From: Paraburkholderia tropica
Lineage (GTDB): Bacteria > Pseudomonadota > Gammaproteobacteria > Burkholderiales > Burkholderiaceae
DNA: 64,000 bases
Assembly (NCBI RefSeq): GCF_900109265.1
Contig: NZ_FNZM01000031.1
Coordinates: 1-64,000 of the forward strand
Direction of reading: 5' to 3'
The notes under the pieces were generated by a model. The model was not told where the DNA came from and searched no databases. It saw nothing but the letters and a program-made list of their open reading frames with translations. Within the stretch, counting starts at the first letter, position 1. Each line of letters begins with the position of its first letter. This document shows, piece after piece, positions 25,736 through 35,213 of this stretch. The position numbers were made by a program, and so were the translations under genes.

Positions 25736-26776
25736 TCAGAATGCGAGCGTGGCCGTGGCCATGACGGTGGACGTACTCTTCAGACGATTGGTGCTCGCGA
25801 TGCTCGGCACCCAGCGCAGGCTCGCCGAAAACGGCGCCTTGCCGCCGAGCTTGGTGTCGTACGTGATGATCGGGCCGAGCGAGAAGTCGTGGCCGCGAAA
25901 GCCGTTCAGACGGTCGGCGAGCGGACCGGTGTCGTCGGCGAGCTGCTGGACCGTGCCCATCACGACACCCACGCCCACGCCGTTCGCGAAGCGCTTGAGC
26001 GCGAGCGCGTCGAGCGTGAAGAGCGTGCCGTTCTGATAATCGGTCGCGTGATTGCGCGTATAGAACTGCAGCCCGGCGACCACGTCGAATTCCAGACCGT
26101 ATTCGGGCACGAGTTGCGTCCATGCGACCTGCGGCACGAAGGTCCAGTTGTTCAGGCTCGTGTTGGCGAGTGCGCTGGAATTGTACGAACCCGTGGGCGC
26201 CCAGAAGTTGAAACTCAGCGCGATATGCGAGTTTGCCGAGAAGCTGTAACCGGCTTCGATGGGCGTGAAGTAGAGGTCGTAGAAGTTCGACGCGGTTTGC
26301 GTGGTTGAATTCCCGAACCGGCCGACGCTCGCCGTTCCGGTCACTTCGGTCCACATATAGGGCACGGTGATGCCCGAGGCGAAACTCCAGCCGCCCAGGC
26401 TGCCCCAGCCGCGCAGGATCGAGGCGAGCGTGAAGTTGATCTTGGCGTCGATGCCGAGCGAGGCCTTGCCGTTGAGCGGCACCGTGCGCGAACCGGAGAT
26501 CGAGCCGTCGAGATAAATGTCCTCGATATTGACGACATAGATGCCGGCCGGCGGCACCTCGCCCACGCCCGTGAGCACGCTGGTGCCGGCCACCGGCCGT
26601 CCGAGCGCGCTTTCCGTGGCGTGCCCGGTGGTGGCTCCGGCCAGCCCGAGTGCGACGACGGCGGCCTGACAGGCGGTGCGCCTGAAGGTGCGTTTGAATG
26701 TGCGTTTGAGTGTGCTTTCCAGCCTGCGCGCGGCACGGCGCTGCGTATCCTGAGTAGGTTGCACCCTGATCGTCAC
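25736..26776 (-). CDS. MetA-pathway (SphA-like) outer membrane protein
   Basis: 346-residue exported protein resembling the phenol-degradation meta-pathway outer membrane family. The signal region is basic (about residues 1-35) followed by CQAAVVALGLAGATTGHA. The mature part opens with the family's GTSVLTGVGEVPPAGIYVVN block and continues as alternating beta strands, ending in TSTVMATATLAF with terminal Phe typical of beta barrels. In aromatic degraders such proteins are proposed to admit hydrophobic substrates, but no aromatic catabolic gene is close. The GTG at 26774-26776 is chosen because a perfect AGGAGG lies six bases upstream; the ATG at 26893 has none and adds a charged tail. The gap 26777-27155 holds only AT-rich promoter-like DNA. 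Confidence 0.78.
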   Translation of the reverse strand: MTIRVQPTQDTQRRAARRLESTLKRTFKRTFRRTACQAAVVALGLAGATTGHATESALGRPVAGTSVLTGVGEVPPAGIYVVNIEDIYLDGSISGSRTVPLNGKASLGIDAKINFTLASILRGWGSLGGWSFASGITVPYMWTEVTGTASVGRFGNSTTQTASNFYDLYFTPIEAGYSFSANSHIALSFNFWAPTGSYNSSALANTSLNNWTFVPQVAWTQLVPEYGLEFDVVAGLQFYTRNHATDYQNGTLFTLDALALKRFANGVGVGVVMGTVQQLADDTGPLADRLNGFRGHDFSLGPIITYDTKLGGKAPFSASLRWVPSIASTNRLKSTSTVMATATLAF

Positions 26777-27155
26777 CGTCTGCCTCCTGTTGTTTTCCCT
26801 GGATTCGATGATGCGGACCCTGCACATGCTGACCAGACATTGCGCATCAAGGTTAACATTCTTTGTCAGCATTTTCATGTTGATGTACGACATTTCCTAA
26901 CGTTCGTCAGTGTGGGGTGTCGTAAGGCATGGCAGGCCGCCGCGCGCAGGTACAATGCGCGGCCGGATTGCTGGCTGAATAGTCTGGAATCCGAATGAAT
27001 TGTTGCGGAACAGCATGCCGGAAAAGGCCCGCGATTCATCGCGTGCATTTAAACATGCATTAACAATGAATTATATATCCGCTCAGAAAGTTCAATTGTT
27101 GGCAGGCCGGGCGAACGGGTAGGCTGAGTCCACATCATCTTTACCGGATACCCGC

Positions 27156-28247
27156 ATGTCGCGCACCGCGCTCCTCGCCTGGCTCAGGCGTTTCAGGCCG
27201 CACCCTGCCGCACCGTCGTGGCGCGAAGGCGTGCGGCGCGCGGCGGGCGCGCTGGTGGGCATCGCGGTTACGGGCGTCGCCACGCATCTGGTGTTCGGCG
27301 GCACGCGTGACATTCCGATGCTCGTCGCGCCGATGGGCGCGTCGGCGGTTCTGCTGTTCGGCGCCTCGGAAAGTCCGCTCGCGCAGCCGTGGTCGATACT
27401 CGGCGGCAACTTCGTCTCGGCGCTCGTGGGCGTGGCGTGCGCGCGCTGGATCGGCGTGCCGGTCGCGGCGGCGGCGGTCGCGGTGGCGCTCGCGATCTGC
27501 GCGATGTTCGTGTGCCGTTGCGTGCATCCGCCTTCGGGCGCGGTCGCGTTGACCGCCGTGCTCGGCGGCCCGTCGGTGCATGCGCTGGGCTTCGGCTTCG
27601 TGGCCACGCCGATCGCGTTTCAGTCGATGGCCTTGCTCGGCGCCGCGCTGTGCTTTCATGCGCTCACGGGCCACCGCTATCCGCGCGACGTGGTGGCTGC
27701 GCTGGCGTCGGCGCGGCAGGTGGCGCAACAAGCAGCACAACAAGCAGCACAACAAGCCAAAACCTTCGACGCGCTAACCTGCGAAGACGTGATGACAGCC
27801 GCCGATCACGCCGTGCCCTTGACGATGGCGCGCCACGCCGCGTGGGAGCGTCTCCATCGGCATGGCGCGCATGCGTTGCCCGTGGTCGACGAGGCGCGTC
27901 GCGTGGTCGGTGTGGTGACGCATCGGGAACTGGCGGCGCGGCGGCCTGAGGGAGGGGTTAGGCTGGCGTTGGGGCTGGGTCTGGGACAAGCGTTATGGCG
28001 CGTCCTGCGCCACCGCACGCTCGAGATGGAAGAGACGGTCGAGGCCGTCATGGCGGCGGGCGTGCACGCCGTGCATCGCGGCGCGCCGCTCGCGAGCCTC
28101 GTGCCGATTTTCGCGGATCACGCGTACTACGAAGTCCCCGTGCTCGACGACACGCGGCGGCTCGTCGGCGTCGTCAGGCACTCGGACATGATCCGCTGGC
28201 TGCATCGTCACGCGGGCGCGGCCAGCCTGCTTGCGCAGGCTGGCTGA
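27156..28247 (+). CDS. HPP family membrane protein with CBS domains
   Basis: 363 residues. The first half is an HPP integral membrane domain with four to five helices and the diagnostic VHPPSGAVALTAVLGG motif (about 127-145). The second half, after a Gln/Ala-repeat linker made of 12-bp repeats (27719-27760), holds two CBS motifs (LTCEDVMTAADHAVPLTMAR; EETVEAVMAAGVHAVHRGAP) that could bind adenine nucleotides. HPP proteins have been linked to nitrite transport in chloroplasts, but the bacterial substrate is not known. The gene is monocistronic and convergent with the TonB receptor gene. AT-rich DNA at 27040-27090 is the likely promoter. Confidence 0.87.
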   Translation: MSRTALLAWLRRFRPHPAAPSWREGVRRAAGALVGIAVTGVATHLVFGGTRDIPMLVAPMGASAVLLFGASESPLAQPWSILGGNFVSALVGVACARWIGVPVAAAAVAVALAICAMFVCRCVHPPSGAVALTAVLGGPSVHALGFGFVATPIAFQSMALLGAALCFHALTGHRYPRDVVAALASARQVAQQAAQQAAQQAKTFDALTCEDVMTAADHAVPLTMARHAAWERLHRHGAHALPVVDEARRVVGVVTHRELAARRPEGGVRLALGLGLGQALWRVLRHRTLEMEETVEAVMAAGVHAVHRGAPLASLVPIFADHAYYEVPVLDDTRRLVGVVRHSDMIRWLHRHAGAASLLAQAG

Positions 28248-28275
28248 GCGCCCGCGTATCGGGCACATCGACTGC

Positions 28276-30774
28276 TTACCAGCGGTAGTTCATCCCCGCG
28301 AACACCTGGCGGCCGTAGCCATACGCGCACCAGTTGCCGTAGTAGCACGAGGCCACGTAGGTCTTGTTCAACAGGTTTTGCGCGTTGACGTACAGCTCCG
28401 CGCCCTTCATGCGCGGGATCGCGTAGCCGAGGTCGTAACGCAGCGAGGCATCGACGAGGAAAAAGCTTCGGACTTCGAAGCTGTTATCGGTGCTATACGT
28501 CGCGCCCGTGTAGCGTCCGCCGCCGCCGAGCGACAGACCCGCGAGCGGGCCGCCGTGGATCGTGTAGTACGCCCACAGCGACGCCTGGTTCGACGGAATC
28601 GCGGCCAGATGCTTGCCTTGCAGCCCGCTGTTGTCCTTCGTGTAGACCGTGTTCAGATACGTATAGCTCGCCGACACGTCGAGCGACTTCGTCAGGCTCA
28701 GCTTCGCCTCGAGTTCCAGACCGCGCGAGCGCGCCTCGCCCGCTTCCGTCTGATAGTTCGGATTGGCGAGGTCGGTGGTCAGCAGGTTCTTGCGCGTGAG
28801 ATCGAAGATCGCGGCCGTGAACAGCGCGTTATAGCGCTTCGGCTGGAACTTGATCCCCAGTTCGTACTGGTGGCCGCGCTCCGGATCGAAGGCCTTGCCC
28901 GTGATGTCGGTGCCCGACTGCGGCGCGAACGACTCCGAATAGCTGAAGTACGGCGCGACGCCGTTGTCGAACAGATACGTGAGGCCGCCGCGCCACGTGA
29001 ACGCGTGATTGTTCTGCCATTGCGGCGTGCCGTTGTCGGTGACGTCGCGCGTCGTGGTGTTGGCCCAGTCCTGGCGCACGCCGAGCGTCATCAGCACTTT
29101 CTTGTAGCGCAACTGGTCTTGCGCGTAGATGCCGTACTGATTGCTCGTGGCGTGCGTCTTCGTGAGCGCGGGCATGTCGATGTCCGCGCCGTAGACCGGA
29201 TCGAACACGTTGATCGACGGCGCGCTGCCGTAGCCGGTCGCGTAGTTGGTGCCGAAGTGCTGATAGTCGAAGCCCGCGAGCACGGTGTGATCGACGGGGC
29301 CGGTCGAGAAGTTGCCTTCCACCTGGTTGTCGATCGCGAACGAGTTGAGCTGTTCATACGAGGCGATCGACGCGCGGTCGAGCGTGTAGCCGTCGGCTTC
29401 GAGGCCGCTGCCGTAGACGCTGCGGTAGTCCTGGCTGATGTGGTAGTAGCGCGCGTTCGAGCGCACCTGCCAGGTGTCGTTCAGGCGATGCTCGAATTTC
29501 AGGCCGAGCGCTTCCTGGGTGCGGCTGAAGCGTTCGAACGATTCCTCGCCGTCGTAGAAGTTGCGTGCGATGGTGCCGAGCGGATCGTAGATTGCCGTGC
29601 CGACCGAAGGCACGCTGCCATACGACGTGCTGGCCGGATCGCGTTGATAGAGCGCGTAGACGGTCAGCGACGTTTTATCGTCCGGACGCCACGTAAACGA
29701 CGGCGCGACGGCGATGCGCTCGTTGCGCGTGCTTTCCACCTGACCGTCTTCCTGGCGCGCGATGGCCGTGAAGCGATAGAGGTAATGCTGGTCGCCGGCG
29801 ATCGGCCCGGAGAAGTCGGCCTGCAATTGCTGATGGCGATAGTTGCCGAACTCCACGCCCAGCTCGTGCGTCGACGTGACGGTCGGCAGCTTGCTTTCCT
29901 GATTCAGCAGACCGCCCGCCTGCGCCTGGCCGTAGAGCACCGAGGTCGGTCCGCGCAGCACTTCGATGCGGTCCATCAGATACGGATCGACCTGCGGCGT
30001 CGAGTACATGCCGTTGCCGATCTGCTTGAGGCCGTTCCAGTACGTGTCGGCGCTGAAGCCGCGCACGTTGAGCATGTCGTAGCGCGTGGCCACGCTGCCG
30101 CGCGTTTCGGGCGTGACGCCCGCTTCGTAACGCACCGCCGCGTTGAGCGTCTGCGCGTTCTGCTGATTCATCTGGTCGCGCGTGACGACCGAGATCGATT
30201 GCGGCGTCTCGACGATCGGCGTGCCGGTCTTGGTGGCCGTCGAACTCCACTTCGCGACGAGGCCGTCGGTCGGGCCGTAGGCGTTGTCGGTCTGGCCCGC
30301 GACCGTCACGGCGGGCAGCGTGCTGGCGTCGTCGGCGGCGGCGGACTGGGCGCTGCGCGGGCGCACGAACCAGACGCCCGGCGTGCTCTGCGCGATTTCC
30401 AGATTCGAGCCGGCGAGCAGCGCGCTAAAGCCGCCGTGCACCGTGTAGTTGCCGCGCAGGCCGCGCGTGTTGAGTCCGTCGACGAGATGCGGATCGAGCT
30501 GCACGCTCACGCCCGCCTGCACGGCGAAATTGGAGAGCGCGGTGCCGAGCGGTCCGGCGGGAATGTCGTAGGCCTTCGCGGCGTCGGCCGTCGTGCTGGC
30601 GGCGGCAGCGCCAGGATCGGCGGCAGGGGTTGCAGCAAACGCGGCGGGCGCGGTAGCGAGGCCGCCCAGCACGAGGCCGAGCGGAATCGCGCGCAAGGCG
30701 AGCGTGTGAAGACGGCAGCGGGCGGCGTGGCGCGCAACGGCTTGGGCGGCGCGGCGGGGCCGGCGTTCGGACAT
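28276..30774 (-). CDS. TonB-dependent siderophore receptor with STN signalling domain
   Basis: 832-residue outer membrane receptor for a ferric siderophore. A signal peptide of about 45 residues ends at AAFA. The STN domain follows (AYDIPAGPLGTALSNFAVQA, VDGLNTRGLRGNYTVHGGF), used to signal to an anti-sigma factor. The plug domain begins about residue 170 (ETPQSISVVTRDQMN; MDRIEVLRGPTSVLYGQAQAGG) and the barrel ends in GMNYRW with terminal Trp. The ATG at 30772-30774 has AGGAG upstream. With the FecI/FecR genes just upstream on the same strand it forms a cell-surface signalling system. No siderophore synthesis genes are present, so it may import a siderophore made by another organism. Confidence 0.92.
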   Translation of the reverse strand: MSERRPRRAAQAVARHAARCRLHTLALRAIPLGLVLGGLATAPAAFAATPAADPGAAAASTTADAAKAYDIPAGPLGTALSNFAVQAGVSVQLDPHLVDGLNTRGLRGNYTVHGGFSALLAGSNLEIAQSTPGVWFVRPRSAQSAAADDASTLPAVTVAGQTDNAYGPTDGLVAKWSSTATKTGTPIVETPQSISVVTRDQMNQQNAQTLNAAVRYEAGVTPETRGSVATRYDMLNVRGFSADTYWNGLKQIGNGMYSTPQVDPYLMDRIEVLRGPTSVLYGQAQAGGLLNQESKLPTVTSTHELGVEFGNYRHQQLQADFSGPIAGDQHYLYRFTAIARQEDGQVESTRNERIAVAPSFTWRPDDKTSLTVYALYQRDPASTSYGSVPSVGTAIYDPLGTIARNFYDGEESFERFSRTQEALGLKFEHRLNDTWQVRSNARYYHISQDYRSVYGSGLEADGYTLDRASIASYEQLNSFAIDNQVEGNFSTGPVDHTVLAGFDYQHFGTNYATGYGSAPSINVFDPVYGADIDMPALTKTHATSNQYGIYAQDQLRYKKVLMTLGVRQDWANTTTRDVTDNGTPQWQNNHAFTWRGGLTYLFDNGVAPYFSYSESFAPQSGTDITGKAFDPERGHQYELGIKFQPKRYNALFTAAIFDLTRKNLLTTDLANPNYQTEAGEARSRGLELEAKLSLTKSLDVSASYTYLNTVYTKDNSGLQGKHLAAIPSNQASLWAYYTIHGGPLAGLSLGGGGRYTGATYSTDNSFEVRSFFLVDASLRYDLGYAIPRMKGAELYVNAQNLLNKTYVASCYYGNWCAYGYGRQVFAGMNYRW

Positions 30775-30979
30775 GAAAACTCCTGATCGTTCGAATTGAA
30801 TTGGGTGAGTCGATACGTGCTTGACACGCGAACGCCGGAAAGGGGACACGCGGAACATGCGCGCGACGATTTTTTTTCGATGGCGTGAGGCGCGCGAGCC
30901 AGGAGGCAAAAGAAGCGGTGCGAAGACGGCGAAAGAACGACGCGCCGTCAATGCGCGTCGGCAGGTCAGGCGCGGAGAA

Positions 30980-32173
30980 TCAGGTCGTTTCGCGACGCGC
31001 GGCGCTGTCGCCCGCGGCGGGCATGGAGGCAGCAGCAGGCGCGGCGGCCACCGTCACCCAGTAGCGCGTGCGCCAGACCACCTGCACGGGCAGCGTCGAG
31101 GGCAACGCCGTGAGCAGGCTGTCGGTATCGGCGAGCTGGAAGGCGCCCGAGATCCGCAGGTCCGCCACCGCCGGGTCGCAGCGCAGCAGGCCGCTGCGGT
31201 AGCGGCCGATTTCGGCGAGGAAGTCGGCGAGCCGTACGTGGTCCGCGAACAGCACGCCGTGGGTCCAGTCCGCGGCGTGCGGATCGGCGGGCGTGAGGGC
31301 GTCGATGGTGCGCGACGTGAAGCGCGTCTGCTCGCCCGCGTTGACCACGCGCACGAGATGCGGCGCGTCGGCGGGCGTGATCTCGACCGCGCCGTGCAGC
31401 ACGGCGACGTGCGTGCCGTCGCCGTCGCCTGCGGTGGCCGCATCGCCGAGCTGGCGCACGACAAAGCGCGTGCCGAGCGCGCGGATCCGGCCGTCGTCCG
31501 TCTGCACGATGAACGGTCGGCCTTGCGCGGGCGTCGTGCCCGTGCGATCGGCGGCATGGTTGGTCGCACCGTCGGGCGCGGTCTCGACGAAGATTTCGCC
31601 CGCGTCGAGCCGCACGCGGCGTTCGTGCGCGTCGAAGGCCACGTCGAGCGCGGTGGCCGTGTTCATGTCGACGCGCGAACCGTCGTCGAGCACGAGAGTG
31701 CGGCGCTCGCCGGTGGCCGTGCGCGCGTCGGCGGTCCAGACGCGCCACGGCGTCGCGCGCCACGCGAGATACGCGCTCGGACCGGCGGCCAGCAGCACGG
31801 TCAGCGCCTTGAGCGCCGAGCGGCGCGCGCCGTTCGCGACGCGCTCGCCACCTTCGCGGCGCTCGGCGCGCGCGAGCGCGGGCATGCCGAGGTTCGCGGG
31901 CACGGCGCGGAATTTCGCGTTCAGGCGTTCGGCGCGGCGCCAGGCGCGCGCGTGTTCGGGATCGGCGGCGCGCCAGCGCGAGCAGGCGGCGATGTCCTCG
32001 GCCGTCGGGTTGTCGGCGAGCCGCACGAGCCATTGCGCGGCCGCGCGCGCGACGGCGCGTTCGAGCGGACGCGCGTCGTCGTCGAAGGAATCGAACGCGT
32101 TGAGGGACTCGGGCTGGGCGTGCGCGGCGCTGTCGCTGCCCGCGTCGGCATGCGTGATGTACGGCGGCTTCAC
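30980..32173 (-). CDS. fecR: FecR-family anti-sigma factor / sigma regulator
   Basis: 397-residue inner-membrane protein passing the receptor signal to the sigma factor. The N-terminal cytoplasmic DUF4880 segment (AAAQWLVRLADNPTAEDIAACSRWRAADPEHARAW) binds sigma. One membrane helix (about 119-138) leads to the periplasmic FecR domain (TATGERRTLVLDDGSRVDMNTAT) and a C-terminal STN-contacting part (LRISGAFQLADTDSLLTAL). It starts with GTG at 32171-32173, overlapping the sigma factor stop as GTGA, so the two are translationally coupled. Confidence 0.9.
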   Translation of the reverse strand: MKPPYITHADAGSDSAAHAQPESLNAFDSFDDDARPLERAVARAAAQWLVRLADNPTAEDIAACSRWRAADPEHARAWRRAERLNAKFRAVPANLGMPALARAERREGGERVANGARRSALKALTVLLAAGPSAYLAWRATPWRVWTADARTATGERRTLVLDDGSRVDMNTATALDVAFDAHERRVRLDAGEIFVETAPDGATNHAADRTGTTPAQGRPFIVQTDDGRIRALGTRFVVRQLGDAATAGDGDGTHVAVLHGAVEITPADAPHLVRVVNAGEQTRFTSRTIDALTPADPHAADWTHGVLFADHVRLADFLAEIGRYRSGLLRCDPAVADLRISGAFQLADTDSLLTALPSTLPVQVVWRTRYWVTVAAAPAAASMPAAGDSAARRETT

Positions 32174-32685
32174 AGCGTCATCAGCAAGCAGGCTTCGAAC
32201 GCGCTCGCCATATAGCGCTTCACCGTGCGCACGTTGACGTCGAGCTTCTCGGCGATTTCCGCGTAGGTCAGCCCTTCGAGCTGCGCGAGCAGAAACGCCG
32301 TGCGTGCGCGCGGCGCGAGGCCGTCGAGCATCGCATCGACTTCGTGCAGCGTTTCGAGGATCAGATAGCGGTCTTCGGGCGAGGGCGCCTGCGGCTCCGG
32401 CAGGCAGGCGAGGGCGTCGAGAAAGGCCTGTTCGAGCGACAGCCGCCGGTAGTGATTGAGCAGCACGCGGCGCGCGACCGTGGTGAGGTAGGCGCGCGGC
32501 TCGCGCAGTTCGAGCGCGCCAAGCCGCTCGTGCGCGCCGAGAATGCGCAAGAACGTGTCCTGTGCGAGGTCCGCCGCTTCGAAGGCGTTGCCGAGCTTGC
32601 GGCGCAGCCAGCCATGCAGCCAGCCGTGATGGTCACGGTAGAGCGCATGCACTTCCCGCTGCACGTCGAGTTGGACGGCGGACAT
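32170..32685 (-). CDS. fecI: FecI-family ECF sigma factor
   Basis: 171-residue sigma-70 family ECF factor for iron transport. Region 2 has DLAQDTFLRILG and the melting segment; region 4 has EGLTYAEIAEKLDVNVRTVKRYMASA. The linker between is short, as in the iron-starvation group. It should direct RNA polymerase to the receptor gene (28276-30774) upon ferric-siderophore binding. The ATG at 32683-32685 has AAGGGGAAG upstream; the ORF start 18 bp earlier lacks one. A Fur-like box is found 71 bp upstream. Confidence 0.92.
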   Translation of the reverse strand: MSAVQLDVQREVHALYRDHHGWLHGWLRRKLGNAFEAADLAQDTFLRILGAHERLGALELREPRAYLTTVARRVLLNHYRRLSLEQAFLDALACLPEPQAPSPEDRYLILETLHEVDAMLDGLAPRARTAFLLAQLEGLTYAEIAEKLDVNVRTVKRYMASAFEACLLMTL

Positions 32686-32755
32686 CGAACTTCCCCTTTT
32701 CACCCCGCGCGGCAGGCCGGCGCATCAGCCGATGGATCGGCTCAGTCATGTTACT

Positions 32756-32775
32756 GAATAAGAATTATTTTCATT
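32756..32775 (-). promoter_or_regulatory. Candidate Fur box upstream of fecI
   Basis: GAATAAGAATTATTTTCATT is AT-rich in otherwise GC-rich DNA and matches the repeated NATWAT pattern of Fur sites over most positions. Its place before an iron-starvation sigma gene is as expected. Match to the 19-bp consensus is partial. Confidence 0.5.
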
Positions 32776-32810
32776 TATAACCTGACGGGCGGATTTGCGC
32801 AACGCATAAA

Positions 32811-32848
32811 CGCCGTCGCGTGGGGCGCACGCGACGGCGGTTTTTTTT
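32811..32848. terminator. Hairpin terminator between fecI and the hydrolase gene
   Basis: CGCCGTCGCGT (32811-32821) pairs with ACGCGACGGCG (32829-32839) and on the plus strand is followed by eight T. On the minus strand, the direction of the hydrolase gene, the tail is only GTTTATG; nevertheless the place 89 bp after that gene fits its end. Confidence 0.65.
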
Positions 32849-32927
32849 CGGGTTTCCCGCGGATTTTTTCTGCTAATGCACGACCCGGCACGACCCGGCC
32901 GCGACCCGGCCGCGACCCGCGCGCGCC

Positions 32928-33923
32928 TTAACCGAACTCGCGCTGCACGGCCTCGCTGCGCAGAAAATCGACCAGCAGGGCGTTGACGTCGGCGGGACGT
33001 TCCTGCTGGATCCAGTGGCCCGCCTCGGGCAGCAGCACCTTGCGCGAGAGGCGCGGCACGTTGGTTTCGAGCGCTTCGTAGGCCTTCGCCGTCATGCGGA
33101 TCACGCCGTCCTGCTCGCCCGCGACGAACAGCGTCGGCTGCTGGATGCGCGCGCCGTCGAGGAAAGGCGTGAGTGCCCAGTTGCGATCGAGATTGCGATA
33201 CCAGTCGACGGTGCCGCGAAAGCCGCTCTTGCGGAATTGCGCGGCGAACACGTCGAGATCGGCGTCGCTGAGCCAGGGCGGCAGCGTGTCGGGATAGGCG
33301 AGGCTGTCGACGAAACGCGCGTTTTTCGGGAACGCCATGAAGCCGATGCGCGCGTGCTCCGGATGACGCCGGCTCTCGCCGCCCGCCGTGTAGTAGACGC
33401 CGAGCAGCGCGCGGCGCACGTCCTCTTCGAGTTCGCGCTCGACGCGTCCGGGCGTCTGGAAATACTCCTGGTAGAAGTGATGCTCCTGCGTGTTGCTGGC
33501 GAAGTGCACGGCCGGGCGCACGCGCGAGCGCGGCAGATACGGCACGCTGCACAGCGCGAGCGCGCGGAACAGGTCGGGCCGCAGCAGCGCCGCGTGGGCC
33601 GCGACGATCGACCCCCAGTCGTGGCCGACGATCGTCGCCTGGCGAACGCCCAGCGCGTTGACGAGCCCGACGAGATCGCCGGTCAGATGGAGGATGTCGT
33701 AGGCGGCGGTGTCGAGCGGCGCCTCGGTGTCGCCGTATCCGCGCTGATCGGGGGCGACGACGCGATAACCCGCCGCCGCCAGCGCCTCGATCTGATGCCG
33801 CCACGCGTACCAGGACTCGGGCCAGCCGTGACAGAGCAGCACGAGCGGACCTTCGCCGTGCTCGACGTAATGCATGCGGATGCCGTTGGTATACGCGTAA
33901 CGATGCTGGAAGTCTGCGCTCAT
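32928..33923 (-). CDS. Alpha/beta hydrolase, epoxide hydrolase-like
   Basis: 331-residue soluble alpha/beta hydrolase of the epoxide hydrolase/haloalkane dehalogenase branch. The oxyanion motif HGWPESW (32-38) is followed by the nucleophile Asp102 in GHDWGS and the catalytic His in PEAGHWIQQERP near residue 303. The Asp nucleophile and WPES motif exclude esterase and fit soluble epoxide hydrolase; the acid residue is probably in FVAGEQDGVI. The natural substrate is not known. The ATG at 33921-33923 is the first; the gene is monocistronic. Short CGACCCGGC repeats follow its stop region at about 32881-32925. Confidence 0.87.
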   Translation of the reverse strand: MSADFQHRYAYTNGIRMHYVEHGEGPLVLLCHGWPESWYAWRHQIEALAAAGYRVVAPDQRGYGDTEAPLDTAAYDILHLTGDLVGLVNALGVRQATIVGHDWGSIVAAHAALLRPDLFRALALCSVPYLPRSRVRPAVHFASNTQEHHFYQEYFQTPGRVERELEEDVRRALLGVYYTAGGESRRHPEHARIGFMAFPKNARFVDSLAYPDTLPPWLSDADLDVFAAQFRKSGFRGTVDWYRNLDRNWALTPFLDGARIQQPTLFVAGEQDGVIRMTAKAYEALETNVPRLSRKVLLPEAGHWIQQERPADVNALLVDFLRSEAVQREFG

Positions 33924-34088
33924 GAGGTCCTCGAATGGTCCACGCGCGTCGGGGCGACCGAAGCAGTCTGGCGAAGGCGCGATGGCGTTTTGATGACGCT
34001 GCGATTCAATCCGTCGCGGCCGGACGGTTCGTGCACGATAGCAGAATCGGTTGAAAAAAGAACGACCGGTCGAATTTCGCCGATGACG

Positions 34089-35120
34089 TCAGCGCCACGG
34101 GCGCGGGTCGGCGAGGGCGTCGGCGCTTGCGCAGTTTGCTTCGGCCTCGGCTTCGGCTTCACCGTCGAAGCCGCCCGACACGATCGTGCCGGGCGTAGCC
34201 GCGCTCAGGCGCCCGTCGCGCAGCCAGTCGCGTGCGATCGGCCAGAGCGTCGCGTCGAAACGCGGGTTGAAAAACGCGAAATGGCCGATGCGCGCCGCGC
34301 CGATCTGCGCAGGCGCGAGCCGCAGATGCGTCGCGCGGCTGTGCGTGAAATAGCGCAGCAGGCGTTCGATGGCGGCAATCGTGCCGAACGGATCGTCGGT
34401 GACGCTGAGTGCGAGCGTGGGCGCGCGCAGTCCGGCGAAGCGCGCGACCAGCGCGGCGCGTTGCTCCGGCGTGCGGGCGAGGGGCGCGCGCGCGTAGGTA
34501 TCCTCGAAACGCGCGCGGCTGCGGCTCCACGCGAGCGCGACGCCGCGCGGCGTGTCTTCCATCCAGCCAAGCCGCGCCGCCGGAACATAGCCGCACAGAT
34601 GCGCGAGCACGGGCATCGCGACGTGCCATTTGAGCCGCATCGCGAGGCGGCTGCGCGGCGCGTAATCGCGCCAGTGGGCGTACTGCGCGCCCATCGTGAA
34701 GACGCGGCGCACGTAGCGGTTCGACGGCGCGAGCCCGAGCGCGAAGCCGCCGATGCTGTGCGCGACCACGTCGATCGGCTGGCCCGGAAACGCCACGCGC
34801 GCGTAGCGCAGCGCGGCTTCGCAGTCCCGTTCGCCCCAGTCGAGCCAGCTGGCGTCGAGCGCGGCGAGGTCGGGCGGACGCGATTCACCGATACCGCGAT
34901 AGTCGTAGAGCAGCACGTCGCAGCCGTGCCGGCACAACCAGGCGGCGAAGCGGAAGTAGTAGCGGCAGCGCACCGACGTGGCGGGATTGACGACCACAAC
35001 GGGACGCGTGCTCGCCTCACTCGATGGACGACCGCGCCAGACATAAGCGCCGAGGCGGTAACCGTCGGCGGCGATCAGCGCGATGCGCTCGGGCGGCGGG
35101 TCGTAGTCGTCGATATTCAT
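34089..35120 (-). CDS. Alpha/beta hydrolase of the COG4757 type
   Basis: 343-residue predicted serine hydrolase. The nucleophile elbow VVAHSIGGFALG holds Ser122, and the family-specific LYDYRGIGESRP motif lies at 71-82. The region around RYYFRFAAWLCRHG and ARIGHFAFFNPRF near the C-terminus fits the same group, the last His being the probable triad member. Substrate unknown; these proteins are annotated only as predicted hydrolases. The last 30 residues repeat Glu-Ala. It is divergent from a LysR gene with 93 bp between them, so that regulator may control it. Confidence 0.82.
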   Translation of the reverse strand: MNIDDYDPPPERIALIAADGYRLGAYVWRGRPSSEASTRPVVVVNPATSVRCRYYFRFAAWLCRHGCDVLLYDYRGIGESRPPDLAALDASWLDWGERDCEAALRYARVAFPGQPIDVVAHSIGGFALGLAPSNRYVRRVFTMGAQYAHWRDYAPRSRLAMRLKWHVAMPVLAHLCGYVPAARLGWMEDTPRGVALAWSRSRARFEDTYARAPLARTPEQRAALVARFAGLRAPTLALSVTDDPFGTIAAIERLLRYFTHSRATHLRLAPAQIGAARIGHFAFFNPRFDATLWPIARDWLRDGRLSAATPGTIVSGGFDGEAEAEAEANCASADALADPRPWR

Positions 35121-35213
35121 GGCGTTTCAGGAGCGATTCGGGAACCGACATTGCACTTGACCCCGCCGCGCGCATCAATCAATCTTCTCGCACCGTTCGC
35201 ATGAGGATCACGC

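Noticed and set aside
28231..30786. 851-codon open frame on the plus strand opposite the TonB receptor gene
   Set aside because: Arg/Val/Ala-rich translation without any domain; it is the antisense shadow of the receptor in high-GC DNA. The same applies to long frames at 13468-16413, 14751-16541, 19462-21762, 9815-12043 and 3562-5097.
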